Of a stretch of DNA of 64,000 bases, positions 25,368-33,326 are shown one piece after another (positions within the stretch are counted from its first letter, which is position 1; each line of letters starts with the position of its first letter). The DNA comes from Blastopirellula retiformator (lineage in GTDB: Bacteria > Planctomycetota > Planctomycetia > Pirellulales > Pirellulaceae), in NCBI RefSeq assembly GCF_007859755.1, contig NZ_SJPF01000001.1, positions 980,082-1,044,081 on the forward strand. Reading direction: 5' to 3'. Both the position numbers and the translations under genes were made by a program. Under the pieces are notes generated by a model. The model was not told the DNA's origin. It made no database searches and worked only from the letters and a program-made list of their open reading frames with translations.

Positions 25368-26432
25368 ATGCGTTGGATCTGCGGAAGTTTGGTTTTGATT
25401 CTGGTGACGTCCTTCTGCTGCGCCGACGAGCCGGCGGCCAGCGACACGCCCACCTCGATCGAAGGAAAGTATCTCTCCGGCGTCCGCCAGGTGACCAGCG
25501 GCATGGTCAAAGCGGGGGAAGGATACTTCTCGCCCGATGGAGAGACGATCGTCTACCAGGCCGTTCCGCTGCAGTACCCATTCTATCAGATTTACACGCA
25601 ACCTCTGTCGGGCGGCGAGCCAACCCTGATTAGTACCGGACGGGGCCGCACCACGTGCGCCTACTTTACGCCTGACGGCAAGCAGATCTTGTTCGCCAGT
25701 AGTCATCTCGATCCGAATATGACCGAGACCGAGCAGGCCGAAATCGCTCAGCAGGAAGCCGACCGTAAATCGGGTAAGCGGCGGCGGTATTCGTGGGATT
25801 TTGATCCTTTCACTGACATCTTCGTCAAAGACCTCAAGTCGGGCGAACTGACCCAGCTGACGACCGAAAAAGGCTACGACGCCGAAGGCGCTTACAACAA
25901 AGAGGGGGCCAAGATCGCCTTCTGCAGCGATCGGGACGGCGATCCCGATTTGTACATCATGGACGCCGACGGCTCGAACCTGAAGCAACTGACCGACGCC
26001 AAAGGATATGACGGCGGCCCCTTCATTTCGCCCAACGGCAAATGGGTCGTCTTCCGCAGCGATCGCGACAAAGAAGGTTATCTGCAGATCTATGTGATTG
26101 GCGTCGATGGCAAGCACGAAACCGCGCTGACCGCCAACGACGGCGTGAACTGGGCGCCTTATTGGCATCCGACCAAGCCGTACATCATCTGGGCAGGCGC
26201 CGATCACTCGCAACCGGGGCGTCCTAACTACGACCTGTGGTTGATGAAATACGAAGAGACCGACGACGCGATCAAACCGGGAAAAATCTGGCGGATCACC
26301 GATTCGCCAGCCGCCGACGTGCTGCCGGTTTTTTCGCCCGACGGCAAAAAGCTGATGTGGACCAGCACCCGAACCGATGATCACAGCAGCCAGCTGTACA
26401 TCGCCGATTTTCAATTCCCGGAAGACGAGTAA
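25368..26432 (+). CDS. Exported TolB-like beta-propeller protein
   Basis: A 354-residue secreted protein. The ATG at 25368 (GAGG seven bases upstream) gives a signal peptide, MRWICGSLVLILVTSFCCA. The rest is a TolB/WD40-like propeller. Repeated blades read YFSPDGETIVYQ, YFTPDGKQILFAS, AYNKEGAKIAFCSDRDGDPD, FISPNGKWVVFRSDRD and VFSPDGKKLMWTSTRTDD. There is no peptidase domain, unlike the S9 enzyme at the right end of the window. A periplasmic binding or scaffold role is inferred. The Nudix gene begins four bases after its stop, so the two are co-transcribed. Confidence 0.82.
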   Translation: MRWICGSLVLILVTSFCCADEPAASDTPTSIEGKYLSGVRQVTSGMVKAGEGYFSPDGETIVYQAVPLQYPFYQIYTQPLSGGEPTLISTGRGRTTCAYFTPDGKQILFASSHLDPNMTETEQAEIAQQEADRKSGKRRRYSWDFDPFTDIFVKDLKSGELTQLTTEKGYDAEGAYNKEGAKIAFCSDRDGDPDLYIMDADGSNLKQLTDAKGYDGGPFISPNGKWVVFRSDRDKEGYLQIYVIGVDGKHETALTANDGVNWAPYWHPTKPYIIWAGADHSQPGRPNYDLWLMKYEETDDAIKPGKIWRITDSPAADVLPVFSPDGKKLMWTSTRTDDHSSQLYIADFQFPEDE

Positions 26433-26436
26433 AGTA

Positions 26437-26880
26437 ATGCAGGACGCGCCCGCCGACATGCCGGAAACCAAGGCCTGCGGCTTTTTGATCGTCAAAGGGA
26501 ATCCGATCGAGACGTTCCTGCTGATGCGGCATAAGGACCGCTGGGACTTGCCCAAGGGGCATGTCGACCCGGGCGAAGACGAAATGACCTGCGCATTGCG
26601 AGAGCTGGAAGAAGAAACCGGCATCATGGCGAGCCAGATCGAGGTCGATCCCAACTTCCGCTACTCGCTGCAGTATGTCGTCCACTACAAGAAGCGTATG
26701 GGCGGGGTCACCGCGCTGAAGACGGCCGTCTATTTTCTGGCGACGCTGACCGACGATGTCGAACTGAACTTGACCGAGCATTTAGGGGCGGAGTGGTTCT
26801 CCTGGAATCCGCCCCACGCGATTCAAGAGCAGACGATCGATCCGCTGCTCGCCGCAGTCGCCGCGCACGTTAGCTCGTAA
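26437..26880 (+). CDS. Nudix hydrolase (Ap4A-hydrolase-like)
   Basis: A 147-residue Nudix hydrolase. The Nudix box is complete: GHVDPGEDEMTCALRELEEE followed by TGI, with the catalytic metal-binding REXXEE. Preceding RHKDRWDLPKGHV is typical of bis(5'-nucleosyl)-tetraphosphatase-type members, which suggests clean-up of dinucleoside polyphosphates. The ATG at 26437 is 4 nt after the upstream stop. The 3' end overlaps the convergent RING-protein gene by 11 bases. Confidence 0.88.
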   Translation: MQDAPADMPETKACGFLIVKGNPIETFLLMRHKDRWDLPKGHVDPGEDEMTCALRELEEETGIMASQIEVDPNFRYSLQYVVHYKKRMGGVTALKTAVYFLATLTDDVELNLTEHLGAEWFSWNPPHAIQEQTIDPLLAAVAAHVSS

Positions 26881-27700
26881 GAGCCGTTTCGCTGGCCGTC
26901 TTTCCTTCGCACGAGTAGAGGACGCAGCCGACCTTGGCGTTCCAACAGCTGCGATGATAGATCGCGCCGCAATCATCACAGGCAACGCCATCTTCTTTCA
27001 CGACATCACCGCAGGCGTTACAGATCGACCGGGCGACGGCGTCGGCGATGATTGGTTGAGATGCGTTATTGCCATTGTCGAGCGCTGGCGGCGGAGTCGT
27101 GCCCGAAATCGAGGTCCCGGGGACGCGGATCTCGCAGCAATGGGCGACCAGCATTTCTAACTGTTGGGCATAGCCGAACGTTTTTTCTACCGTGACAAAC
27201 AGAAACCCGTCGTGGATCTCGACATAGGCGGCGCCAGAAACAGCCATGTCATTCAAGTCGTCGAGCGCCGAGAAGACGCCGGCGGCAATCAGATTACGGG
27301 CAGTCTCGGAATGTTCGGCATACAGACGATAGCGCTCGTCGAAGGCAGGATTGCCTGATTCGATCGTGGGCGACTCGTCGTAAAAATAATCGGGCCGCAG
27401 TTTATTGCGGGGGTGAATCTGCAAGCGAAACCGCGGTTCAGGCCAGGTCGTACGGAACTCGGTCAAGAACTTGCCGGCATAGCCGACCGGCGGCTTGATC
27501 CGTAGCATCGCAGGCTGCCCGTGCAGGTCAAACGAAACGGCGGTTTGCTCAGGCGTCTTCGTCTGCGTGAACTTGCCGTCATACAGCTGCGCCAGGGTCC
27601 GCATTGCCTGCAACGGATCGGGGCGCAGACGCGCGCCTGCGGCCCAGGCCACGCAGAAGGCCACGCAGATGATCGCCAAAATCAGAAGGAAGGTCGTCAT
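26870..27700 (-). CDS. Membrane-anchored protein with prokaryotic RING-like zinc domain
   Basis: A 276-residue protein. It has an N-terminal membrane anchor (residues 3-22, FLLILAIICVAFCVAWAAGA). A ~190-residue middle domain of unknown family contains a substrate-like beta region (QPAMLRIKPPVGYAGKFLTE). The C-terminal cysteine/histidine cluster is CNACGDVVKEDGVACDDCGA then IYHRSCWNAKVGCVLYSC. The C-x2-C, C-x2-C, H-x2-C, C-x4-C spacing fits a treble-clef/RING-type zinc binder, as in the prokaryotic RING families. Ubiquitin-ligase activity should not be assumed; protein binding is the safe reading. The 3' end overlaps the convergent Nudix gene. Confidence 0.68.
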   Translation of the reverse strand: MTTFLLILAIICVAFCVAWAAGARLRPDPLQAMRTLAQLYDGKFTQTKTPEQTAVSFDLHGQPAMLRIKPPVGYAGKFLTEFRTTWPEPRFRLQIHPRNKLRPDYFYDESPTIESGNPAFDERYRLYAEHSETARNLIAAGVFSALDDLNDMAVSGAAYVEIHDGFLFVTVEKTFGYAQQLEMLVAHCCEIRVPGTSISGTTPPPALDNGNNASQPIIADAVARSICNACGDVVKEDGVACDDCGAIYHRSCWNAKVGCVLYSCEGKTASETALTS

Positions 27701-27792
27701 CGAACTTGCTCCTTCAATACGTCGGGAAACTTCATGGTTTGCCGCTCGAAGTGATTCGTTGCCGGGGTAGGGCTCTTGGCGAAAATCGCCCC

Positions 27793-29403
27793 CTATTCCG
27801 ACTCAATCGGCTTAATCTCAATGTTGCCAATGACTTGCGTCACAGGCAAAAAAGCGGCGAGAGCGCCTCCCCCAGACAGGTCGGATTCGGCGATCTTAAT
27901 GTGCCCGACGCCGATACCCCCTTGGCCCAGTGTGGCGTCAAGCGGAATCCAGCGGTCGTTGATCCAGGCCTCGGTCCACATGTGATAAGCGAAGCCCCGT
28001 CCCGACTTGCCGTCGTAGTAGACCAGGCCGACCGCCGCACGGGCTGGAATTTTATGAGCCCGCAGCAGGGCGATCAAGAGAACCGAGTGTTCGGTGCAGT
28101 CGCCGGCCCGCGACTTGGCGACGTCGGCTGCCGACGCGAATGCCTGGGAAAAGTCTTTTTGCTCAATCGATTGGCGGACCAGTTGTTCCAGCTCGACTGC
28201 CAGTTTCCAGGTCTGTTCGTCCGGCGTTTTCGCCTGGGCGGCAAGCTCTTGCACCAGCGGATCGTCGACTTGCACCAGGCTGCTGGCCGCGATGTCGGCG
28301 TCGGTCGGCGGCGTTTGCTGGGCCAAAGCCGCAGGAAGCGGCGTGTCGGGACGCAGGGCGATCTCGTGCAGATGAAGCGAGTTCTCCGTTACGTCGCTGG
28401 TCCATTGTCCGCCGCTGGTCGGAAAGAGCGCCGGGGAGACGTTCTTTTTGAGCGTTACCAGGTACACAGCCGACTTGCGGCTGGTATGTACCTCGGGCAG
28501 CGGCTGATCGGTCGCAACGATCGTCTCGGCGGCCAAGTCGAACTCGACCGCTTCGATCGGCGACTCGGCGAACTGTTGCGTGCAGCGGTAGATCGTCATG
28601 CCAGGACCAGGGGGCTCCGTCTTGACGGCGACGCCATTGCCGTCGACCCACATCGGCGCCTCCATAACCGTCTGCCCCTTCAGGCGAATCTGGTTGGTAA
28701 CTTTCAGTAGCTCCACCTCGCTACCGTCCAGCAGTTTGACCGGCTCCTTTTCGCTGGCCACGTACTTCACTTGGCAGGCCTGGTTGATGGTCGGTACCAG
28801 CGCGGTCGTTTCGCGAGTTTCGCCCGGTTTGATCGGCGGATTCTCGAGCAGCTGCGCCGTCGCGTAAACGCCGCCCCACTCCGGTTTCCACTCGATCGGC
28901 TGGGAGAAGCTTTTGCCAGCGCCGGTTGTGGTGACGATCAGTTTTTTGCCATCGTCCGAAACCTCACCGGCGACCGAAGAGCGATTGTCCCCTTGGATGA
29001 TCTGCGTTTCGTAGGAGACGAGCTGTCCGTCCGGCGTTTCGAGAAAACGATTGACGACTTGCATCTCGATCGTGATTTGTTGCCGGCGGATGGCGATGTT
29101 CTCGGTCGAAACCGACTCGATCAACTCGCGCCCCGCTTGCTGCCCGCTGCGGACCACTTCGTGCGAAGATCCGATCTTGTTGCCTTGCTGGACGACGGCC
29201 GCCCAAAGTTCACGCAGCGTTTCAGGCGACTGCAGATTGGTAACCGATTTTTTCGCGGTTTGCGGCGGAGCGGAGGGCTTCGTTTTCAGCTGGGGGATCG
29301 GCGATGGCTCGTGCTGGGCGACTTCCGGCGTGCAACCGAGCGCCAGAAACGTCGCGGTCAGAACAATCGATACCAGCGGAACATGACGGAGGATCGTATT
29401 CAA
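27793..29403 (-). CDS. Transglutaminase-like domain lipoprotein
   Basis: A 536-residue lipoprotein. The signal peptide ends in the lipobox LALGC (Cys24). A long beta-rich region follows (about 60-390). A transglutaminase-like cysteine-protease fold lies at about 430-510, with Cys in RAGDCTEHSVLLIALLR, His in GFAYHMWTEAW and Asp in WIPLDATLG, a complete triad. Such bacterial proteins usually cleave or bind peptides rather than cross-link. A periplasmic or outer-membrane location is inferred from the lipobox. No neighbour gives a substrate hint; the RING-protein gene follows on the same strand after about 90 bases. Confidence 0.85.
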   Translation of the reverse strand: MNTILRHVPLVSIVLTATFLALGCTPEVAQHEPSPIPQLKTKPSAPPQTAKKSVTNLQSPETLRELWAAVVQQGNKIGSSHEVVRSGQQAGRELIESVSTENIAIRRQQITIEMQVVNRFLETPDGQLVSYETQIIQGDNRSSVAGEVSDDGKKLIVTTTGAGKSFSQPIEWKPEWGGVYATAQLLENPPIKPGETRETTALVPTINQACQVKYVASEKEPVKLLDGSEVELLKVTNQIRLKGQTVMEAPMWVDGNGVAVKTEPPGPGMTIYRCTQQFAESPIEAVEFDLAAETIVATDQPLPEVHTSRKSAVYLVTLKKNVSPALFPTSGGQWTSDVTENSLHLHEIALRPDTPLPAALAQQTPPTDADIAASSLVQVDDPLVQELAAQAKTPDEQTWKLAVELEQLVRQSIEQKDFSQAFASAADVAKSRAGDCTEHSVLLIALLRAHKIPARAAVGLVYYDGKSGRGFAYHMWTEAWINDRWIPLDATLGQGGIGVGHIKIAESDLSGGGALAAFLPVTQVIGNIEIKPIESE

Positions 29404-29852
29404 CGGGGCGGCTCCTTCGATACAAACGGGACATCTGGAAGTATATCAGACAACGCGTTGCGACTCTTCATCACGCCTGTTGCAGGAAAACTTCGCCGCA
29501 TCCCTGGAGTCAGCCAATTGCCGCCGATCTTTTTCAAATTGTTCGAGAGAAGGAACAAATTGGTTCAATTCACGGTGCTATGATCACTACAGAAACGACA
29601 TCGGAAACATTCCAAATTGAAGTCGACGACTGGCGTTCGTCGTCATTGGGTCAGTACGGCCAACTAACTGTCGGATAGAGGGATCACTCGGGTTTTCGGG
29701 TGCGGGTAATACCCACCAGAAGGCGAGTTCACCGTTTTCGCGGGCAAGCGAGCGAAGGTCGCTCTACGATTTTTGTAACTAACAGATCCAGAACGTTCGA
29801 ACCGGCGTGGTTTCCGTTCTCGAGATCATTGGAAGAGGCGGTAGAGGTCAAC
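29404..29852. other. Intergenic region, 449 bases, no supported gene
   Basis: Divergent region between the transglutaminase gene (minus) and the gene starting at 29853 (plus). A 32-codon frame at 29580-29678 (MITTETTSETF...) lacks an RBS and is not called. An alternative long start for the right-hand gene at 29700 is also considered unlikely. Promoters for both neighbours should lie here. Confidence 0.45.
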
Positions 29853-30545
29853 ATGGGCTTCTTAAAACGATTTTTCAAAAACGTCTTTCACGATGGCGCG
29901 AGCATCCCAACTGGGAATAGCTTCGAACATCTGTCGGAAGAGCAGATCGAAACGCACTTGGGCGTGAATCGCTACAACGGCTTCGAGCTGACCGACGCCG
30001 TGCGACCTTCGTACGATTTGAAGGTGGTGCCGAGCCAAGGTTATCGACGCGACGTCTATCATGACGAAGAGACCCGCGCCAGCGTGCCGGTCCTGATGGC
30101 GGCCGCGACCAAGTCGGTCCTGTTCGACGTCTTTATGGACTTGCTCGAACCGCTGGGCGACGAAGTCGACGTCGTGCTCGAAACGAGCCACACCCGCGAA
30201 GGCGTCGGGCACGTTGATCTGTATCGCGAACACATCGATATGCCGGTGCTCAAGAGCATCTTGTGGGAGTACGAAGACTTGCTGTTGAATGATGGGTGCA
30301 CCGGCATCGCCGTGCTCAACCCCAACATTCCGCTGGAAGTTCAGTTTGACGAACACAAGCTGTTGATTGTGTACGGCAACGAACTGACGGCCTTTGCCGA
30401 GATCCTGGATGATCGCCGGATCGAAAGCTGCGAAGAGATTCGCTTCATCACCGAAGCGGAACACGTTCACTCCTCGAGCGAAAAGTTCCAGCAGCAGTTT
30501 GAGGAACTGAAGATGCGTCTCGGAATGGATGGACACTACTGCTAA
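29853..30545 (+). CDS. Conserved-looking soluble protein, unknown function
   Basis: A 230-residue cytosolic protein of no family I recognise. The ATG at 29853 has GAGGT six bases upstream; the frame extends 51 codons further up, but that part is not protein-like. The sequence is acidic and mixed alpha/beta: a basic N-terminus (MGFLKRFFKNVFHDG), then regular strands and helices such as SVLFDVFMDLLEPLGDEVDV, VVLETSHTREGVGHVDLYRE and PLEVQFDEHKLLIVYGNELT. There is no signal peptide and no catalytic signature. A strong terminator follows, so it is the last or only gene of its transcript. Confidence 0.7.
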   Translation: MGFLKRFFKNVFHDGASIPTGNSFEHLSEEQIETHLGVNRYNGFELTDAVRPSYDLKVVPSQGYRRDVYHDEETRASVPVLMAAATKSVLFDVFMDLLEPLGDEVDVVLETSHTREGVGHVDLYREHIDMPVLKSILWEYEDLLLNDGCTGIAVLNPNIPLEVQFDEHKLLIVYGNELTAFAEILDDRRIESCEEIRFITEAEHVHSSSEKFQQQFEELKMRLGMDGHYC

Positions 30546-30578
30546 CCACGCAGCCCGCAGACCCACAGTCGAACCATG

Positions 30579-30612
30579 AAAAGCTCTTGGCCTTGCCGCC
30601 AAGAGCTTTTTT
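30579..30612 (+). terminator. Strong intrinsic terminator
   Basis: Perfect 12-bp stem AAAAGCTCTTGG / CCAAGAGCTTTT with an 8-nt loop and a six-T tail, downstream of the 29853-30545 gene. Confidence 0.92.
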
Positions 30613-30632
30613 CGTGCTAGCACCATCCATAC

Positions 30633-30766
30633 TAACCCGAGGCGCGAGCCGAGGGAATGTGCGTCGACTTGCGAAGACGAGAGAGTCACAAGTTCTCGCA
30701 CTGCCTAGATATTCAGCCTTTCTGCGCGATTCTAGCCAAATTCTCTCGGCTCGCGCCTCGGGATAG
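30633..30766. repeat. BIME-like inverted pair of CCCGAGGCGCGAGCCGAG repeats
   Basis: The left arm (30636-30661) contains CCCGAGGCGCGAGCCGAGGG. The right arm (about 30739-30764) contains CTCGGCTCGCGCCTCGGG, its reverse complement, about 80 bases away. A third, single copy is at 43176-43206. This is the layout of REP/BIME sequences. It lies between the terminator at 30579 and the lipoprotein gene. Confidence 0.72.
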
Positions 30767-30890
30767 TTTTCCGCGTCGCTTCCAACCTGATCTTGCCGTG
30801 ATCGCCTGTTTTTGCGAACCTTCTCCGCCCCCCTGGTCGGGGACGATCCGTTTCGATCGGTACACTTTGCGAACACAAGGCGCTTCCGGC

Positions 30891-31547
30891 GTGGTGCGAC
30901 TGGCAATCCTGATCTCGATTCTGACTCTCTCAGTGGGCTGCCATGCGCTGCGGTTGCCTTCCTGGGTGGGAGCGGGCCGTCCGCCGGCTCAGCCGATTCA
31001 GAATCCGGCGTTCGTCCAGTTTGGCGACTACGAAGTCTTGTGGGAGCAGATCGTCGATGCGGTCGACGACAACTTCAAAATCCGTGACGAGCAGCGGGTG
31101 CGCCTGGTTGCCGGCCAGTTGACCGAGGGCCGGCTGGAGACCTTCCCGCTGATCGGTTCGACCATCTTCGAGCCATGGCGCACCGACTCGACCCGCGGTT
31201 ACGAAAAGCTGGAAAGCACGCTGCAAACGATCCGCCGGACCGTGATCATTCGGGTCATGCCTGAGCAGGGCGGCTACCTGATCGACGTCGAAGTGCGGAA
31301 GGAACTGGAAGACTTACACGGGCGGAACACCGACGTCGCCGATCTCGATCTACTGCGGCACGACGGCACGCTCCGGATGGAGCAAGATGGAACGGTGCGC
31401 GAGACGACGACGCTGGGCTGGATTCCGATTGGGCGCGACTGCGAACTGGAGCAGCGCCTGATTCAAGATATTCAAGCTCGCCTGGCGGCATGCGGCGCCC
31501 CACCGCAAGAGCGGATGCCGTTGCGATTGCCGCCGCCGACCGAGTAA
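30891..31547 (+). CDS. Putative lipoprotein, unknown function
   Basis: A 218-residue protein. The GTG start at 30891 (or 30894) gives a short signal peptide with lipobox LTLSVGC, the cysteine at about residue 17. The mature part has the segment FGDYEVLWEQIVDAVDDNFK, then an exposed beta domain (RTVIIRVMPEQGGYLIDVEV). It ends in a Pro-rich tail (PLRLPPPTE). The frame stays open upstream to 30657, but that region includes the REP repeats and is not coding-like. Outer-membrane or periplasmic attachment is inferred; the function is unknown. It is convergent with the gene at 31558. Confidence 0.68.
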   Translation: MVRLAILISILTLSVGCHALRLPSWVGAGRPPAQPIQNPAFVQFGDYEVLWEQIVDAVDDNFKIRDEQRVRLVAGQLTEGRLETFPLIGSTIFEPWRTDSTRGYEKLESTLQTIRRTVIIRVMPEQGGYLIDVEVRKELEDLHGRNTDVADLDLLRHDGTLRMEQDGTVRETTTLGWIPIGRDCELEQRLIQDIQARLAACGAPPQERMPLRLPPPTE

Positions 31548-31557
31548 GCGTTCTGCT

Positions 31558-32109
31558 CTAGATCTCTAGCGTTTTGTTCGTCAGGCGTTGATCGTCGCGA
31601 ATGCCGTGCAGCAGGATCTCTTTCAGCTCATCGCGACTGTGGCAGACTGCCCGAGGTTGGACCGTTTCGGGAGCGTCCTCGAAGTTCGCCTCTCGGAGGC
31701 TGACCGACGAACCATCCCGTTCCGAAGTCAGGATCAAGTTGCCGGCGTCGAGAATGCTGATCAGAAAATCGAGCAACGCAGGCGTCAGCTCATGTTCGAC
31801 GTGGATCTTAAATTCTTCGACGTATTGCGGCTGGTAGTTGTCGCAAGTGACCTGGATGTTGGCGCCGTCGGTCAATCGGAGAAAACCGCGGGCGCCTTCG
31901 ATCGGCTGCCCGGCCGCTTCGTCCAGAAGGGCCTTTACCGCCGTTTGTTCGGACGGCGTCATCGGCAAGTGTGGACGCTCCATCACGAGCTGACCGGTCG
32001 CGGGATCGATTCGTTCGATCGGGTCGCAACTCCAGTGTCGTGACGAAAGTCGGAGTTCGAGGCTCATTTCGAATCGCTCCGGTGGAGGAAAAGGTTCACT
32101 TCCACTCAT
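31558..32109 (-). CDS. Hypothetical protein, 183 residues
   Basis: No family recognised. It is a soluble protein with alternating charged strands and helices. The middle (LRLTDGANIQVTCDNYQPQY, then LTPALLDFLISILDAGNLIL) looks folded, and the C-terminus is acidic to basic. The ATG at 32109 and an internal ATG at 32067 (MSLELRLSS, with GGAGC nine bases upstream) are both possible starts. It follows the aminotransferase gene after 36 bases on the same strand and is probably co-transcribed with it. Confidence 0.6.
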   Translation of the reverse strand: MSGSEPFPPPERFEMSLELRLSSRHWSCDPIERIDPATGQLVMERPHLPMTPSEQTAVKALLDEAAGQPIEGARGFLRLTDGANIQVTCDNYQPQYVEEFKIHVEHELTPALLDFLISILDAGNLILTSERDGSSVSLREANFEDAPETVQPRAVCHSRDELKEILLHGIRDDQRLTNKTLEI

Positions 32110-32145
32110 TAGTGTAGCGATTTTGAGCTTCGCTGGCGAATCGAA

Positions 32146-33252
32146 TTAACCTTTCGCCAACTTCCGCAGCGTCTCGACCCCCCGTTTCAGCGTCTCGTCC
32201 GCAGCGGCGTACGAAATGCGGAAGTGCGAATCCTGCCGACTGAAGATATTGCCCGGGATAATCAGTAGGTTGTTCTCGATCGCTTTGGTGACGAACTCGC
32301 TGCCCGTTCCCCATGGGGCTTTGGGGAAGATGTAGAAGGCGCCGTCGGGACGCGAAACTTCGTAAAGATCGCTGATTCCTTCCAGCATCATGTCGCGCTT
32401 CCGGGCATAGGCGGCGACATGCTCTCCCATGTCGACATCCAGCGCGGCGGCGCTGGCCCATTGGGCTGGTTGCGGAGCACAGACGAACGTGTACTGCTGC
32501 AACTTGATCATCGTTTCGATCACCGCCGACGGACCGTGCACGTACCCAACGCGCCAGCCGGTCATGCCATAGCTCTTGGAGAACCCGTCGATCACGATCG
32601 TTTGATCATTGAACTTGGCCGGCGAAACGAACTCGCCGTAGGTGAACGTCCGATAGATCTCGTCCGAGATCAGGGCGATGTTCTTCTCCGCCGCCAATTT
32701 GGCCAACCCTTCGACTTCCGCCGCCGAGGCGACGACGCCGGTCGGATTGGCGGGACTGTTCAGCAGGATCAGCTTCGTCTTGTCGGTGATGGCGGTTCGC
32801 ACCTTTTCCAGGTCGATACGGAAGTCAGGATAGGTGCTCAACACCACCGGCACGCCGCCGACCAGTTTCACCAGCGATTCGTACATCACGAAGTAGGGAT
32901 CGAAGATGACTACTTCGTCCCCAGGATTGACCAGGGCCAGCATTGACAAGACGAGCCCGCCGCTGGTGCCGGAGCAAACGAAATTGGTGCGGTCGCTATG
33001 GCCGAATTCGGCGTCGATCGCGGCCTGCAGTTTGTCGCGGAGGACCGGCATGCCTTGCGTCAGCGCGTAGCCATTCTTCCCCTGGTTGATCGCCGAGATC
33101 GCCGCCTCTTTGACCGGATCCGGAACGTCAAAGTCCGGCTGCCCGATCGAGAGGTTGATCGGGTCGGTCATTTTCGCCGCCAGGTCAAAAACTTTGCGAA
33201 TGCCGCTAGAGTCAAAAGCGGCGGTACGATCGGCGATCCAAGGATGGCTCAT
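32146..33252 (-). CDS. PLP-dependent aminotransferase, class I/II (AspAT-like)
   Basis: A 368-residue fold-type I aminotransferase. The N-terminal INLSIGQPDFDVPDPVKEAA segment, the NPANPTG-like LNSPANPTG, ALISDEIYRTFTY and the PLP-lysine motif IDGFSKSYGMTGWRVGY are all present. The C-terminal Arg region (HFRISYAAADETL) for the substrate carboxylate is also there. This group includes aspartate and aromatic aminotransferases; the exact substrate cannot be told. It lies 74 bases downstream of the phosphohexomutase-like gene on the same strand, so the two may share a transcript. Confidence 0.9.
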   Translation of the reverse strand: MSHPWIADRTAAFDSSGIRKVFDLAAKMTDPINLSIGQPDFDVPDPVKEAAISAINQGKNGYALTQGMPVLRDKLQAAIDAEFGHSDRTNFVCSGTSGGLVLSMLALVNPGDEVVIFDPYFVMYESLVKLVGGVPVVLSTYPDFRIDLEKVRTAITDKTKLILLNSPANPTGVVASAAEVEGLAKLAAEKNIALISDEIYRTFTYGEFVSPAKFNDQTIVIDGFSKSYGMTGWRVGYVHGPSAVIETMIKLQQYTFVCAPQPAQWASAAALDVDMGEHVAAYARKRDMMLEGISDLYEVSRPDGAFYIFPKAPWGTGSEFVTKAIENNLLIIPGNIFSRQDSHFRISYAAADETLKRGVETLRKLAKG

Positions 33253-33326
33253 GGGGCTTCCACAAAAAACAGAAACCGCCTTATCTGTGGGCGGCGAAGG
33301 AGCGAAATATCGAAACGCAGTATGAC

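Noticed and set aside
29580-29678. 32-codon frame in the intergenic region
   Set aside because: No Shine-Dalgarno, no recognisable features; too short to support.
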